From Acanthosepion lycidas (Eukaryota; Mollusca; Cephalopoda; Sepiida; Sepiidae): a DNA stretch of 64,000 nt. The notes under the pieces were generated by a model that made no database searches, had not been told where the DNA came from, and saw nothing but the letters and a program-made list of their open reading frames with translations. Both the position numbers and the translations under genes were made by a program. Where the stretch lies: positions 37,239,725 to 37,303,724 of the forward strand of contig OZ010578.1 in assembly GCA_963932145.1 (NCBI GenBank), given 5' to 3'. Shown here one piece after another: positions 20,257 to 31,217 of this stretch. Numbering within the stretch: the stretch's first letter is position 1; the number at the start of each line of letters is the position of its first letter.

Positions 20257-21802
20257 GGAATTAAGCAGTGGCAGAAAACAGCAGAAGCCATAGAATGGTT
20301 TACTAATATAAAAAGGAAGAATGAATGTACATTCATCCAATATATGTAACTCTTGCCTGTTCATCACCGAGAATCTGCTAATCTCTGCTATAAAACTAGC
20401 AAAAAATTAGTGTCCTCTTAGTGACTGTGAAATAAATATAAAGCAAGCACAAAAACGCATATTATTCCATAATGGTTATTTGTGAACCAAAAGAAGTAAC
20501 CCAGAATTTAATACTGCTATGGAAGCATATGAAGTTGTTGGAATCTTGTTATTGTAGCAACTAAGATTTATTTTTGACATTAAGGACACCAGACTATAGA
20601 GATTACAGTATAATTCTCTTATTGAAGACAAATCCATGAAATATAGACTGATTGAGAAAGTAACTGATAAATTTTTTTTATGATCACAAACTAAATATTA
20701 CCACTACCAACAATGCTAAAATGGTCAACTTTTTTTGATGTAACCTTAAATTTGAATAATGGTTATTACAAACAATATACCAAAGATCTATATAAGCATA
20801 GATAAGTCAGTAAAGAATCAAACAACCACCACCAGCCACAAAATTCTAGATAATTTACATAAATCAGTCCAAGTTAGATTATCTAGCAACTCCAGCAATA
20901 AGGAAATATTTAATAATAAAATTAAATATATAAAGGTTTTAAAACTCAGCAGTCATAAAGTAAATTTAGAGTATTTAGAAAAAAAACAAAGAAGGTAAAA
21001 ATAAACAGAAACACTGTAAACATAACATCATATGTTTAATCCACCTTTTAATTGTAATGTTCAAGCAAATATCAGAAGAATTTTCCTAAATTTAATTCAT
21101 AAACGATTTAATCATTAAGCAACACTAAAAAAGATTTTTAACAAAAATAGTGTGAAGATCAGCTATAGCTGTGTTAACATATATAAATCTATATCCCAAC
21201 ATAACAACATTATGTCAAACAAATATATTTCCAACAATGACAACATTAATTTTTTTTTTAAATAAATGCAACTGCCCAAAAAATATGATCTGTACTTTAA
21301 ATAGCCAATGTATGACTGACAATATTGTATACTGAGCTAGCAGACATTCTGCTAACGATGTTAAACTTTATTTTGGTTCCACTGAAAATCCTAGGAAATT
21401 TTGTTTCTACTATCATCGACTTTAAGCAATATAAAATACAGAAACAGTAATTCTCACTCTAAATATTTCTGCCAATTAAAGAATGAGGGTAATAATACAC
21501 CTTTTATCACCTGGGATATTATATCAAGAGCCAAATTTTATAACAGAAAAGGAAATAAATGTAACTTATATCTTCTTGAAAACTTAGTTCTTAAAACACT
21601 TAAATAACCCTAGACTTTTAAACAAGAGAAATGAATTGATGGTCAAATGTAGCCATAAAAATAAATATCTGTTTAAATACATTGATCCAAATTCATTTTT
21701 AATGTAAATTAGGGTTTGATTAAAAAAAAAAAAAGAACAAGTAATTTCTCTTTATGCATAATACAAAAAAAAAAATTTAAAAAAAATGAATATTTGAAAC
21801 TG
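19651..21802. other. Quiet AT-rich block with (TA)n at 20213-20250
   Basis: About 2.1 kb with no recognised shared repeat, LINE or SINE and no splice-flanked ORF. It is one of the few blocks that looks single-copy within the window. Confidence 0.45.
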
Positions 21803-21809
21803 ATATATA

Positions 21810-21850
<41 letters not shown>

Positions 21851-22030
21851 ATATAATATATATATATAATATAATATATATAATATAATATAATATATAT
21901 ATAATATAATATAATATAATATATATATATATATATAATATATATATATAATATAATATAATATAATATAATATATATATATATAATATAATATAATATA
22001 ATATATATATATATAATATAATATAATATA

Positions 22031-22083
<53 letters not shown>

Positions 22084-22096
22084 ATATATATATATA
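21803..22096. repeat. 290-bp TA / TAATA mixed satellite tract
   Basis: The tract consists only of T and A, alternating pure (TA)n runs with TAATA-containing units (TATAATATAATA). It is the longest low-complexity tract of the window. The long Ile/Tyr-rich reading frame across it is an artefact. Confidence 0.95.
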
Positions 22097-22134
22097 AAAC
22101 AATAACAAAGATTGGATTTTGAAAAACATAGCTA

Positions 22135-22585
22135 ACTCAATTTACATTATTTGGACTATTGTCTTCATCTTTGTCACCATATTTATTACAATGTTTCAGC
22201 CGTTGTATTCTCCGGCCTTCTTCAGGTGGTTGGAATATCAAAGTGAACCCTTTATTTCGCTCACTGGGCTAGAACGTTCTACATGCCTTATATAATGGAT
22301 GTCAGTTATCTCCTGTTAATTCCTCTCTGCAAGTTCTCCACTGCCTTAACTGGGTATTGAACTCACACTATTTGGGTCCTGTCACTGGATCTAACCAATG
22401 CTTTTATCCACTGTGTCATGTGTCTTTGAGGTTACATGGCTCAGTGGATAAAGGCTGGAGTGTACAACAGCCAAAACGTTGTAATAAATATGGCTACAGA
22501 GATGAGGACAATAGTCCGAATAATGTAAATAGTGTATATAATACCTCATCTCAGAAATATAGACAGATAGCTAATTCAAGTATTC
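22135..22585. mobile_element. SINE-derived foldback, head-to-head (copy 2)
   Basis: Minus half (22135-22425): from its centre outward it reads a tRNA-like head (CAGTGGATAAAAGCATTGGT, then GTGAGTTCAATACCCAG), a body, then CTGAAGAAGGCCGGAGAATA and GCTGAAACATTGTAATAAAT. Plus half (22435-22585): GGCTCAGTGGATAAAGGCTG joins directly to GAGTGTACAACAGCC and the same tail (ATAAATATGGCTACAGAGAT), so it is internally deleted. The outer ends read AATGTAAAT, and the plus end continues to AGAAATATAGACAGATAG. Confidence 0.8.
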
Positions 22586-22814
22586 TTGGATTTTCTCCGC
22601 AGCAAAATGTACACATTATAATCTGTTCAGAAATCTGCTATCAAATGATGCTCCATAGAGTAAGTTACTAATGCTTTGTTTGGCTACATGATCTTATAAT
22701 TATTGAACGTTTTGCTTTCATTATATGAAACTTAGCAAAATTTATGTATTACATTAAAAAATGTTTTATTATATACTGGCATAATTTTTTCTCTTTAATC
22801 ATTTCATTCAAAGT

Positions 22815-23110
22815 AAGGTAATAAAGTCACTAAGATGCAGAGGTTACTGAATGAGAGAGAATAGAAGAAAAAACATCAAAGAGAGAGAACAAGAAAAGAA
22901 CAGAAATTAAAACAGCAGATGATTGACATTGCATTTAAATTTTTGAAAATGAAAGAGTTCCACAAATGAGAAGTGCAAAAGAAGAAACTATCAGCATAGA
23001 ACTTATGGTTACATCTAACCATTTTAACTATAAAATGATGAGGCTTAGCTGCTGATCTAGTAGTACATTTAAATTTATATTATGGAGTCTAGGTATCAAA
23101 GATGCGAGCA
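22815..23110 (-). pseudogene. LINE 3' relic
   Basis: Shares GACATTGCATTTAAATTTTT, TTCCACA..TGAGAA and AGAACT..AGGTTGAATCTA-like sequence with 57150-57370, where it continues into RT coding remnants. Frames are lost. Confidence 0.5.
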
Positions 23111-23585
23111 ATATTTATTTTGAAAATACAAAAATGTGGCACAAGACCAAAGATGAATAGGGGGAGGCTGGTCATCAATCTGTCTTAAACGTAGTTCACC
23201 TCAATTACTGACCCAAACATACCACATTATTCCTTACACCAAAACAACTGCTATGCCATAATACCTATTCTATTGTAATGGACTCTCCCATAGATAATAA
23301 GTAGTAGTAACAGTTGCCAGTCGGGCTTAGTGGTATTGAGCAAGTCAGTTGATATCGGACATTGAAGTACCAACCATCACAACTATATTACTGCGTCATA
23401 AACTCTTATTTCAAGTTCCTAACGTTTTGTACGTCAAACCTAATTTAGGACGACTTATTGAAATACAAGCCTCCACTGTGAAAACCCTTCTATAACAACA
23501 CATACTATTCTTACTACAGCCACCATAATACCTCAAAATCCCTATGAAGTCTGAACTATGGGTTGTTCCAGTAACTTGGACTGAT
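23111..23585. other. Unassigned spacer
   Basis: Not recognised in the rest of the window and without exon signals. It separates two parts of what may be one minus-strand LINE. Confidence 0.35.
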
Positions 23586-23587
23586 TT

Positions 23588-23870
23588 TTAAATGTGAATT
23601 AAGTTTAAAATCAGTCTATAGTGCTCATATGTACAATTTGTCTGTGGAGGATGAGAAATAAAAAAAGAAAACTCATCAGCACAGTTATTATGAAAATGTT
23701 TATTGAAAAGCGACATAGAAGCTATGTTATGGCAGTGGGAAAGTGACTGAAGCCAAGATGCCAGTTCAGGACTGATAACATTGCAGATTCTTTGGATTTT
23801 ACCAAGAATCTCTAAATACATAGCAGAAGCACCAAACTAGATGTAGCTGCAATATTCAATGCATGGGAAA
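23588..23870 (-). pseudogene. LINE RT C-terminal relic
   Basis: The minus-strand frame reads LGKIQRICNVISPELASWLQ, then SLSHCHNIASMSLFNKHFHN and CADEFSFFISHP. This is the post-RT region (..LDKIQRR..N..GP.LASRLQSLSHRR.VA.LSLFYKYFHG.CS.EL) of a CR1/Jockey-like LINE, the same family as 25545-26760. It has lost its remaining coding sequence. Confidence 0.8.
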
Positions 23871-24454
23871 TCGGTAGACTTATGTGCGAGTGTATCAAAC
23901 TTGACTTAATTCATCAAATATGGATTTGACCCAAATGATGTGTGGATAATAAAATTTATTTTCTCAAAAATACAGATTGGGAAATTGTTATATAATAAAA
24001 CTGAATAATGTCCAATACAGAAACATGTCATAGAAATCATAAGAGAAGGGGATTAATGAGAGGGGGCTGGCATCAATATTAAGGCTGACTGGGTGTGTCA
24101 GTTATCCCAAAGGTGGTTTGTGGCTAAGTATATCTCAATAGAGAGTGTTTTTCAAAAAGAATAAAAATTATTTTATTATGAAGACAATGTCCCAGTGAAA
24201 TAAAAAATAAGAAAATAATTCAGGTACAGAATATAGATTTATTAGGAAAAGAGATTTATCAAACTAATTTCAGAGGAGACAATCATACATGAATATTATA
24301 TATATTGTGTTATATACAACTTAAAAGATACATACAAAATATAGAAATATTAATAGAATTTAACATATTTTAAAGCCAGCAGAATTTTTGCCAAAGAGTA
24401 CTCAGTAGATAAGTATGGCAGAACAATAATCAATAACTCAATAAATGTCTTTTT
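23871..24454. other. AT-rich spacer
   Basis: Nothing recognised apart from a short AGTGAGGGGGCTGG..CATCAAT-type sequence also seen at about 23160. No gene. Confidence 0.35.
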
Positions 24455-24645
24455 ACAATAAGGTTCACCCTGTACAAGGCCCAGCAGGCACTCGAAGTAG
24501 AGGATTAAGTAAAAGGGTGGTTTATATGGATAAGAGGGAAAGATAACAGTTAACTTTATATACCCTTGAACAGGCAGTTCAATGGATCTATCTTATTTAA
24601 CTGACTCAAGTGTTCCCTGTAATAACATTTATCAGAGTCAGATTG
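24455..24645 (-). pseudogene. LINE 3' end fragment
   Basis: Shares GGTTCACCCTGTACAAGGCC, CAGGCACTCGAAGTAGAGGA and AACAGTTAACTTTATATACC with the minus-strand LINE ends at 28375 and 32145. These are the complement of the ..FKSRVN.YL tail of this LINE family. Confidence 0.6.
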
Positions 24646-24686
24646 AAATGAAACTCTTCAAGCTGTCAAGTAAGTCCATTGAGTTT

Positions 24687-24729
<43 letters not shown>

Positions 24730-25392
24730 CAGTAGACAGTCCATTTATTTATTAAACAATATATTTATTTATGTTCACTTAAATGCAATTTGACTTGATT
24801 CACCTGATTGGTGATGCACTACATGCTTGAGTCAGTCTATGAAATGTCACAATTCCTTTCCAAGTGATATTGAAAGCAATGAGGATGACATTCTCTATCA
24901 TCCTAATATTGGATCCAATTCTTTTCCATTGTGATTGTGAAATCAATGATCTTGTAGGTTTTTAACCAAACTAATTAACACTAAACACCTTTTTTTTTTT
25001 TTTTTTTTTTTTTACTTGTGGTCTTTTCTTATTTTGATGTTTTAATCTATTTTGTGTTTAGAATAATATAAGCTAATTTTTATAGTATTAGACTGAATTT
25101 TTCTATCTGAATTTCTGGGATGAGTAGTTATCATTATTTACACTATTGATCATATCTCTTTTATATATATATATATATATATATGAATTAAATAAAGAGA
25201 CATGTGAAACCTTACATACATGTTATTACATTCTTATACAGATTTGCAAATAGATATTTTATTTAATTTTTGGTGTAATCAAAACAGTGCTCAATGTAAT
25301 GTAACTCATAAAACACCTGTATTGAAAAGTTCATAAATATCAGTACCTGACAATTGTACACACGTGAAACTGAGTTGTACAAGTGACAGAGG

Positions 25393-25444
<52 letters not shown>

Positions 25445-25540
25445 TGGACAATGTTTCATGTGTATGTTTAATAGAAAAGTATTTGGTTCTGAATTGCTTA
25501 CAGCCATAACTGAATATGTATACCAAGCTCTTCATAAAAG
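24646..25540. other. Microsatellite-rich spacer
   Basis: (TA)n runs at 24691-24726, 25163-25184 and 25396-25442, and a T24 run at about 24989-25012. Just after the first (TA)n, TCCATTTATTTATTAAACAA is a small remnant of the foldback element of 1024-1411. No gene seen. Confidence 0.6.
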
Positions 25541-25544
25541 TGAA

Positions 25545-26760
25545 ACTTGAGCAGATGCTCTACATATATTGAAGGCATTTGACAGGGATACTGTATTACA
25601 GGATGATTATTTGATTTAATACAATCATTCCTGTCTAATCATGAAATGAAGGTTGTCCTGAATGGTTTCTCTGCCAGTTCCTTTTATATGAATGCTGGTG
25701 TTCCTGAAGGTTTTATCCTTGGTCCTACACTGTTTCTGGTCTTCATCAATAATCTTTCTGATGTCACCAGTTTTCAAGTAGGCATCTACAGAGACAACAC
25801 TGTAATTTACTCCTTTCTCAATAGTAAATCTGGCCTTGCTGACAAAGTTAACCTGGCCGTTGTTCTTGAAAATGACCTCTAATCTGTGGTTGACTGGGGC
25901 AGGAAATGGCTTGTGAATTTTGATGCCTCCAAAACAAAACTGCTGTCATTTACACACCATAGAGAAACTTCCATTCCTCCTATCAGCATGGTTGATGCTG
26001 AACTCCATGAAAGCACCTCACTGCACCTTCTTGGTCTCACGTTTTCCACTGACCTGAGGTGGAACAACTACATTGAATCAATAGCTAGATCTACCACAAG
26101 GAAAATTGATTCTCTGTGTCATGCCAGAATGTTTTTCTCGTCTGAGACCATCCTTCACAACTACAAATCTACCATTCATCCATGAATTGAATACTGTTGT
26201 CATATATGGTCTGGTGTTTCTGCTGTTCATCTCAAAGTTCTTGACAAAATCCAAAGATGGATATGCAATGTGATCGGTCCTGACTTGGGGTCTTGACTCC
26301 AGTCCCTTTCTCACCAACATAATATGGTTTCCCTCTGTCTTTTCTATAAATATTTTCATGGCATCTGCTCTGATGATGTATTTTCACTGGTGCCCTGACT
26401 GGATGAATTTAAGCATGCTACTCGGTTGGCATCTTGGTTCCATCCTTTTACTGTCAAAACAGTAAAATATAACTGCCTCTTCTATTCCAACAGCTGCTTC
26501 TTTTGCACTTCCAGACAGTGGAACTCCCTTCCTCTTACTTGCTTCCCTGATAACTGTAATCTTCAAAAATTTAAATATAATGTCAATCAACATCTTCTGA
26601 TGCCTTGATGCCTATTCTACTTTATATTTTCTCTGTTCTTCTTTTTATCATTTCCTCCACCCCTACCTAGTCTTTTTTCTTACTTTCTCTCTCTGTAGCC
26701 TCTCGCGTACTTGTGGCACTCCTGTCTTGCTTGGGGTGAAATGTTTAAAAGAAAAAAAGT
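25545..26760 (+). pseudogene. CR1/Jockey-like LINE reverse transcriptase relic
   Basis: The longest retroelement coding remnant here. In order: ..KAFDRDTVLQ.. (about 25575), the RT motif GVPEGFILGPTLFLVFINNL (25698-25757), IYRDNTVIYS where the catalytic YADDT should be (25786-25815), LVNFDASKTKLLSFT (from 25910), LLGLTFSTDLRWNNYIESIA (26026-26085), KIDSLCHARMFF, IHP.IEYCCHIWSG, and the C-terminal WNSLPLTCFPDN / NVNQHLLMP ending at 26607. A stop at about 25880 and frame changes near 26185 and 26290 disrupt it, and the catalytic box is altered. It ends in CTTGCTTGGGGTG and an A-rich tail. Confidence 0.9.
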
Positions 26761-27215
26761 GCAGTGACAAGGAAACACACACATAGGTAAATATGCAAAC
26801 TTAACTCACAAGAATTTAGCCATTCACCCATATGTGTGAATCTGAAGAGAGAGAGAGAGAAGAATGCACAAGTGGCCACTGAATAGAATGTTTGGTCCAG
26901 CAGCAAAAATCCATTCACCAGTAACAGACATTGACAGCACCAATCTATACTTCGAAATGTGGAAAATTCTATTGATTGTCAAAACCAAAAGAAGTCCTAC
27001 CATTTGTGGATTTTTTTTCTTTTACTCTGCAAGATTGTCAAAGAATGAAAGCTTCATGTCTCAGAGGGAAACTGAAGAGAAAATTCTTCCCAGAATAGTT
27101 CTTTGCTAGACAATTTACCATAAGGCATAAGGCAGAAATCTGGTCACAAAAGAAAATCAATGTTGCATGAGAGAAGTTTCCTGAGGAAAAGAGTGATAGG
27201 ATAAGTTACAGGCTA
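26761..27215. other. Spacer
   Basis: No shared repeat or splice-flanked ORF recognised. A short (GA)n run lies at about 26849-26861. Confidence 0.4.
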
Positions 27216-28130
27216 GAGGAAAAGAATGGGAGAAAGGTGATCTGAACATATAGTAGAGGAAGTAGAGACAAACAGGAGAAAGGGAAGTGTTCCAGAGATG
27301 AGAGGAAGGAAGGGAAGTGTTCTAGAGACGAGAGGGAGGAAGGAAGGGAAGTGTTCTAGAGACGAGAGGGAGGGAGGAAGGGAAGTGTTCTAGAGACGAG
27401 AGGGAGGAAGGGAAGTGTTCTAGAGACGAGAGGGAGGAAGGGAAGTGTTCTAGAGACGAGAGAGAGGAAGGGAAGTGTTCTAGAGACGAGAGAGAGGAAG
27501 GGAAGTGTTCTAGAGACGAGAGAGAGGAAGGGAATGAACCCAGAGATGAGGTGGAAGAGAACAGGCTTGCAATGAGTGAAGAAAGAAAAGGGGACCCTGA
27601 GATAAGTGGAAAAAGGAAGAGAAAGGGTCTAGATATGAGAGAAAGGAAAAGAAGAAGCCTAGAAATGAGAGGAAAGAAGGGGCTCTAAGATGGAAAAAAA
27701 GAAGAAAGGGATGGGGCCAAGAGATGAGAAAAGACCCAGAGGTAAGAGGAATGATGAAGGAAGAGAAGGGGCACAGATGAGAGGAAGAAAGAGAAGTGAC
27801 CTCCGAGATGAAGGAAGCAAAAGGCCAGAAGAAAGAAGATGCACGAAGAGGAAGAAAGAAGAGTAGAAATGATAAAAATGGATAGGAAAAGAGCTGTATA
27901 GTGAAAGAGGTGACAGCAAAGGAAAAGGAAGAAAATGAAATTTTGAAAATTACTCAAAGAACAAAGAGCGAGTAGAGAGAACTGGATCAGGAAAAAGAGA
28001 TAGAAAGCATGAGATAAGAGGAGGAAATAGAGAGGATAAGAAAGAAAAAAATAGAAAAAGATAGAGTAAGAGAGAGAGAGAGAGTAAAAGATTTAAAAAG
28101 AAAGTCCTAAATTGAAACAGTATAAAGGAA
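27216..28130. repeat. Polypurine tract, about 900 bp
   Basis: The plus strand is overwhelmingly A and G (AAGAGGAAGAAAGAAG-like) across roughly 900 bp, with only scattered pyrimidines. It holds the 30-bp minisatellite at 27282-27535. Such tracts can form triplex (H-DNA) structures. The Leu/Ser/Phe-rich minus-strand frames over it are composition artefacts. Confidence 0.85.
27282..27535. repeat. 30-bp minisatellite, eight units plus a partial
   Basis: The unit begins GGGAAGTGTTCTAGAGACGA and ends GAGGGAGGAA. Units start at 27282, 27312, 27346, 27380, 27410, 27440, 27470 and 27500, with a partial at 27530. Spacing is 30 bp apart from two 34-bp units. Units from 27440 onward share a change (GAGAGAGGAA), showing directional expansion. 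Confidence 0.95.
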
Positions 28131-28374
28131 AGAAAGGAAGTGATAGATAAAGTGAATAAGATGGGCAAAACAAGTTGACAGAAAAACACAAGCATGTGTC
28201 CAGGGGGGGGGGGGGAATGTAATATTTGCAGGAAATTATTCAAAAAATGAAAGGCGATGTTTTGAAATTTCTTTTCATTTAAAATGTTATATTGGGAGAG
28301 AGAAAAAAAAAACAAGACTAGAAATAAAAATCAATACAAACCATGATGGGTCTTTAATTTACAATGATGTTTCA
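28131..28374. other. Spacer with a G12 run
   Basis: A homopolymer G run at 28203-28214 sits in A-rich sequence. No gene seen. Confidence 0.6.
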
Positions 28375-28835
28375 CACTGCATAAGGCCCAAGTGCCACTC
28401 AAAGTAGAGAGTTACAAAGTATGAGGCACAGTTTATGAAGACATGTGGAGAAAAAAAAAACAGTTAATCCTAGACTTGAACAGCTTAATACTATAGCAAT
28501 CGGGGATGCATCCTCTTGAGAGTTACACAAAGGAACAGTTTTTCGGAAGAAGCTTCTTAGGTGGCACTTAATCTCACCAATGGAATATGAAGTGAATGAA
28601 GGTGGTTTTCTACAATGTGCATAGCAGCACAAAATCTTAACTGTGAAGGTTAGAACTGGTGGAACTAAAGAATGTTGGTTGTCTGAAGACTTGCGATAGA
28701 GTAGCGAGAGGTTTGTGACATTTCATCTGTGGGAAGGACTTGTAGAGTGGAAAATAATTTATCACTTAAAGGATGCAGAAATGAAGACTGGGCAGCTCCT
28801 GCCCATATATGACAGCAATATTCCCTTTTTCAGCT
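28375..28835 (-). pseudogene. LINE relic, 3' half
   Basis: Same family and orientation as 12225-12790: GGCCCAAGTGCCACTCAAAG, CAGTTAATCCTAGACTTGAA, then GCATCCTCTTGAGAG, CAAAATCTTAACTGTGAAGG, GAACTGGTGGAACTAAAGAA and GACATTTCATCTGTGGG. Decayed coding sequence, no frame. Confidence 0.6.
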
Positions 28836-28904
28836 TGATCTGGCTCTTATAGAGGGTGGCAGGAGGAGTCTCACTTTTATATCTTTCCCTATAGCTAGTA
28901 TTTA

Positions 28905-29115
28905 TTAACCCACCCACGAGGATTAAATGTGGCACAAGGCCGGTTTAATGTGGGTTGCCCGCGAGCCCGTAGGCTCGGCCAAAAATATGACCTTTGAATC
29001 CGCCTAGGACGGGTTCAGGTCCTGTCTACCTCCCCGAAGGAAACCTTGCCCTTCGGCAAAGCTTCCTCCGAGTTCCTCCCTGCATCAGAGAGTTTGACAG
29101 AAGCCAGCCCGCATG
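28905..29115. repeat. GC-rich, CpG-containing repeat
   Basis: About 200 bp with much higher GC and more CpG than its surroundings (GTTGCCCGCGAGCCCGTAGG, CTCCCCGAAGGAAACCTTGC). It shares TAGGCTCGGCCAAAAAT, TTGCCCTTC and AGAGAGTTTGA with 5695-5960, which looks like an older, CpG-depleted copy. The identity is unknown; it could be the head of a young retroelement. Confidence 0.55.
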
Positions 29116-29354
29116 ATCACAAAGCACAGATACTACACTTTGATCCTAAAACAGGCCGGGCAATGAACCACAGATCCACTAATGATTCTATTAGCCCAAG
29201 AGTTCAATATACTTGCAACAATGACATTTTCTAGGATCAGAACATGAACATAATAGAAGAGATTTGGACAGAGAATAGCAGCTAAGTTGAAGAGGATGGT
29301 TTTGTCTGTAAATCTGAGAAAAGCCATTATTATTCCCAGAGTTTATTCAACTAT
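29116..29354. other. Spacer next to the GC-rich repeat
   Basis: No identified feature. Base composition falls back to AT-rich. Confidence 0.35.
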
Positions 29355-29768
29355 GTATTCTATTTTCCTTTTGTCATTACAACAGAACTTTTTTTCCTTG
29401 TCCCTTGACTACATGAATTTAAATGTGGTACTTGATTGGCACTTGATTCTCATTGCTTTACTGTTGAAATAGCTAGAGCAAATTGTCACTTCTACGCTAA
29501 CCGTATTTTTTCTTTCACTTTCCTTTAGTTGAACTCCCTACTGATTTCTTGCTTTTCTGATAACTACAATCTTTAAAGGTTTAAATGTAATGTCAGTTGC
29601 CATCTTCTGTCTTTTTGATGCCTGTTACTTTTTTAGCCCTTTCCTCAATCTTCCCTATTTTTAATTTTCTCATTCACTTTCACTCCCTGCAACCCCCTTG
29701 CATTATCATGGCACTCTCACCTTGCTTGGGGTGAAATTATTAAAGAAAAAAGAAAAAAAAGAAGTGTA
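29355..29768 (+). pseudogene. LINE 3' end with A-rich tail
   Basis: Corresponds to 26395-26760: GACTACATGAATTTAAATGT, TTTACTGTTGAAATAGCTAG, CTGATAACTACAATCTTTAA, TGTCAGTTGCCATCTTCTG, then CACCTTGCTTGGGGTGAAAT and an A-rich tail ending about 29765. C-terminal coding remnant only. Confidence 0.75.
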
Positions 29769-30842
29769 CCCTGAAGGTCAAAAGATCGAGAATCACTGGG
29801 TGAGATGTAAGTAATGGTAGTCAATGTTGCTTGGATAAATAATAAATTAATCAGCTATTTCACTATTCACAAATAAGACCTAGACAATATTTGTTTAGCT
29901 ACTTTTTGGAAAAGACTGTTTTATGACTATCAAATACAGTAGCTTATACAAATACAAGCATATAAAATTTGTCGGTTATATTGACAACACCCAATTTTTG
30001 ATAATGGCTGAGATTCTCAAAAGTACTTGAACAGAAACAGCAACTTTGGACAGTTTATCCACAATTTGGATTCAGATGTACATCTTATTTGTATATGAAG
30101 AAAAAAAATATATAATAAATATTTTAACAGATCTTGTCAGTTAAATTAAACAAAATTTGTTTGGATAAATTCTTGCTTCCTATATATACATAATTTAAGC
30201 ATATATATAAACAAATATACAGATATGTGTGTGTTTGTATGCAACTCAGTATACATGTATGTCTACAGATATATGTGAAGATGTACATAGACATGTGTAT
30301 TTACAGATAATTTCTTAAAATGGGATACAAATCCCAAAGAAGAAAATCTGAGACGTTTTAATGATATTAAAACCATAACTAAAGAATGAGATACTGAAAG
30401 AATGTTTTACTTTGAAAATTTCTTTCAAACATCAGTGAACACTAATTTTGAAAACTGGTTTTACATCTGGTTTCAAAATGAAGAAACTTCACCCAAATTT
30501 CTAAAATGCCCATTTGGCTATGTTTAATCTTCATGCCTGCAAAAAGATAGTGTGTCAAAATGAAGGATTTTCTCCTGATACCATTGTTACTGTATACACT
30601 TAACAGTATTTTTAAGATTATAAATGTGTGAATCAAGTCTAATATTTATTATTTACCTTTCATAAAGATCTATTTACCATTTAGTAGAATTAGGTAGTAG
30701 TAACACCATATGGAAATATACACTTTCCTTTTCACTAAGACAGTGACAAAGTCTCTCCTCTACTTCCTTTCCTTCCTTCTATTGTTCCTATCCTTGGTAA
30801 CTGACAGAACCCAGACACAGCTTATGTGGGTCAGTGAACATC

Positions 30843-30878
<36 letters not shown>

Positions 30879-31215
30879 ACCAATGACAACACTTCTTGCC
30901 AAAAATCAAATGGAAAACATGGATGTGTCAGGCCCAATAAACAGAAGGAAAAAAACCACGTGCACAGCAAAAGAGGAGACAAATAAGGAGAAGTGGGAAA
31001 CTGGTTCGATGTAGTAGTTCGAGACACAAGGGTTGGAGATTCATTGAATGCCGAGTTTGACCGGATGTACAACTCCAGAAGAAAAAGAGAAAGGATGAAT
31101 TCAACAAATTAATTTCTGTCAGCCAAAAACACAATGACCCTGTATGAACTCTCAAATCACAAAAAGTACTGAAATGATAGTCACCCACTTCAACCACTGT
31201 AACCAAATGGAGTCA
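29769..31215. other. AT-rich stretch with A30 run
   Basis: No supported gene. An A-homopolymer of about 30 (30845-30874) directly follows GGGTCAGTGAACATCATT, which resembles the end of the LINE family at 46140-46402 (GTGAACATCATTG then A-run), so a short LINE 3' tail is present at about 30770-30874 (plus). Confidence 0.5.
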
Positions 31216-31217
31216 AC

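Noticed and set aside
21752-22129. 125-codon Ile/Tyr-rich minus-strand ORF
   Set aside because: It is the direct translation of the TA/TAATA tract. Similar Tyr/Ile frames occur over every (TA)n array in the window.
27282-27535. CRISPR-like array
   Set aside because: The units are contiguous with no unique spacers, and the surrounding sequence is eukaryotic. It is a minisatellite.
27659-28315. Three Leu/Ser/Phe-rich minus-strand ORFs of 86-121 codons
   Set aside because: They are the pyrimidine-strand translation of the polypurine tract, overlap each other in different frames and have no domain or splice signals.
30788-31206. Two minus ORFs of 92-94 codons
   Set aside because: They include the complement of an A30 homopolymer (poly-Phe) and have no domain or splice support.
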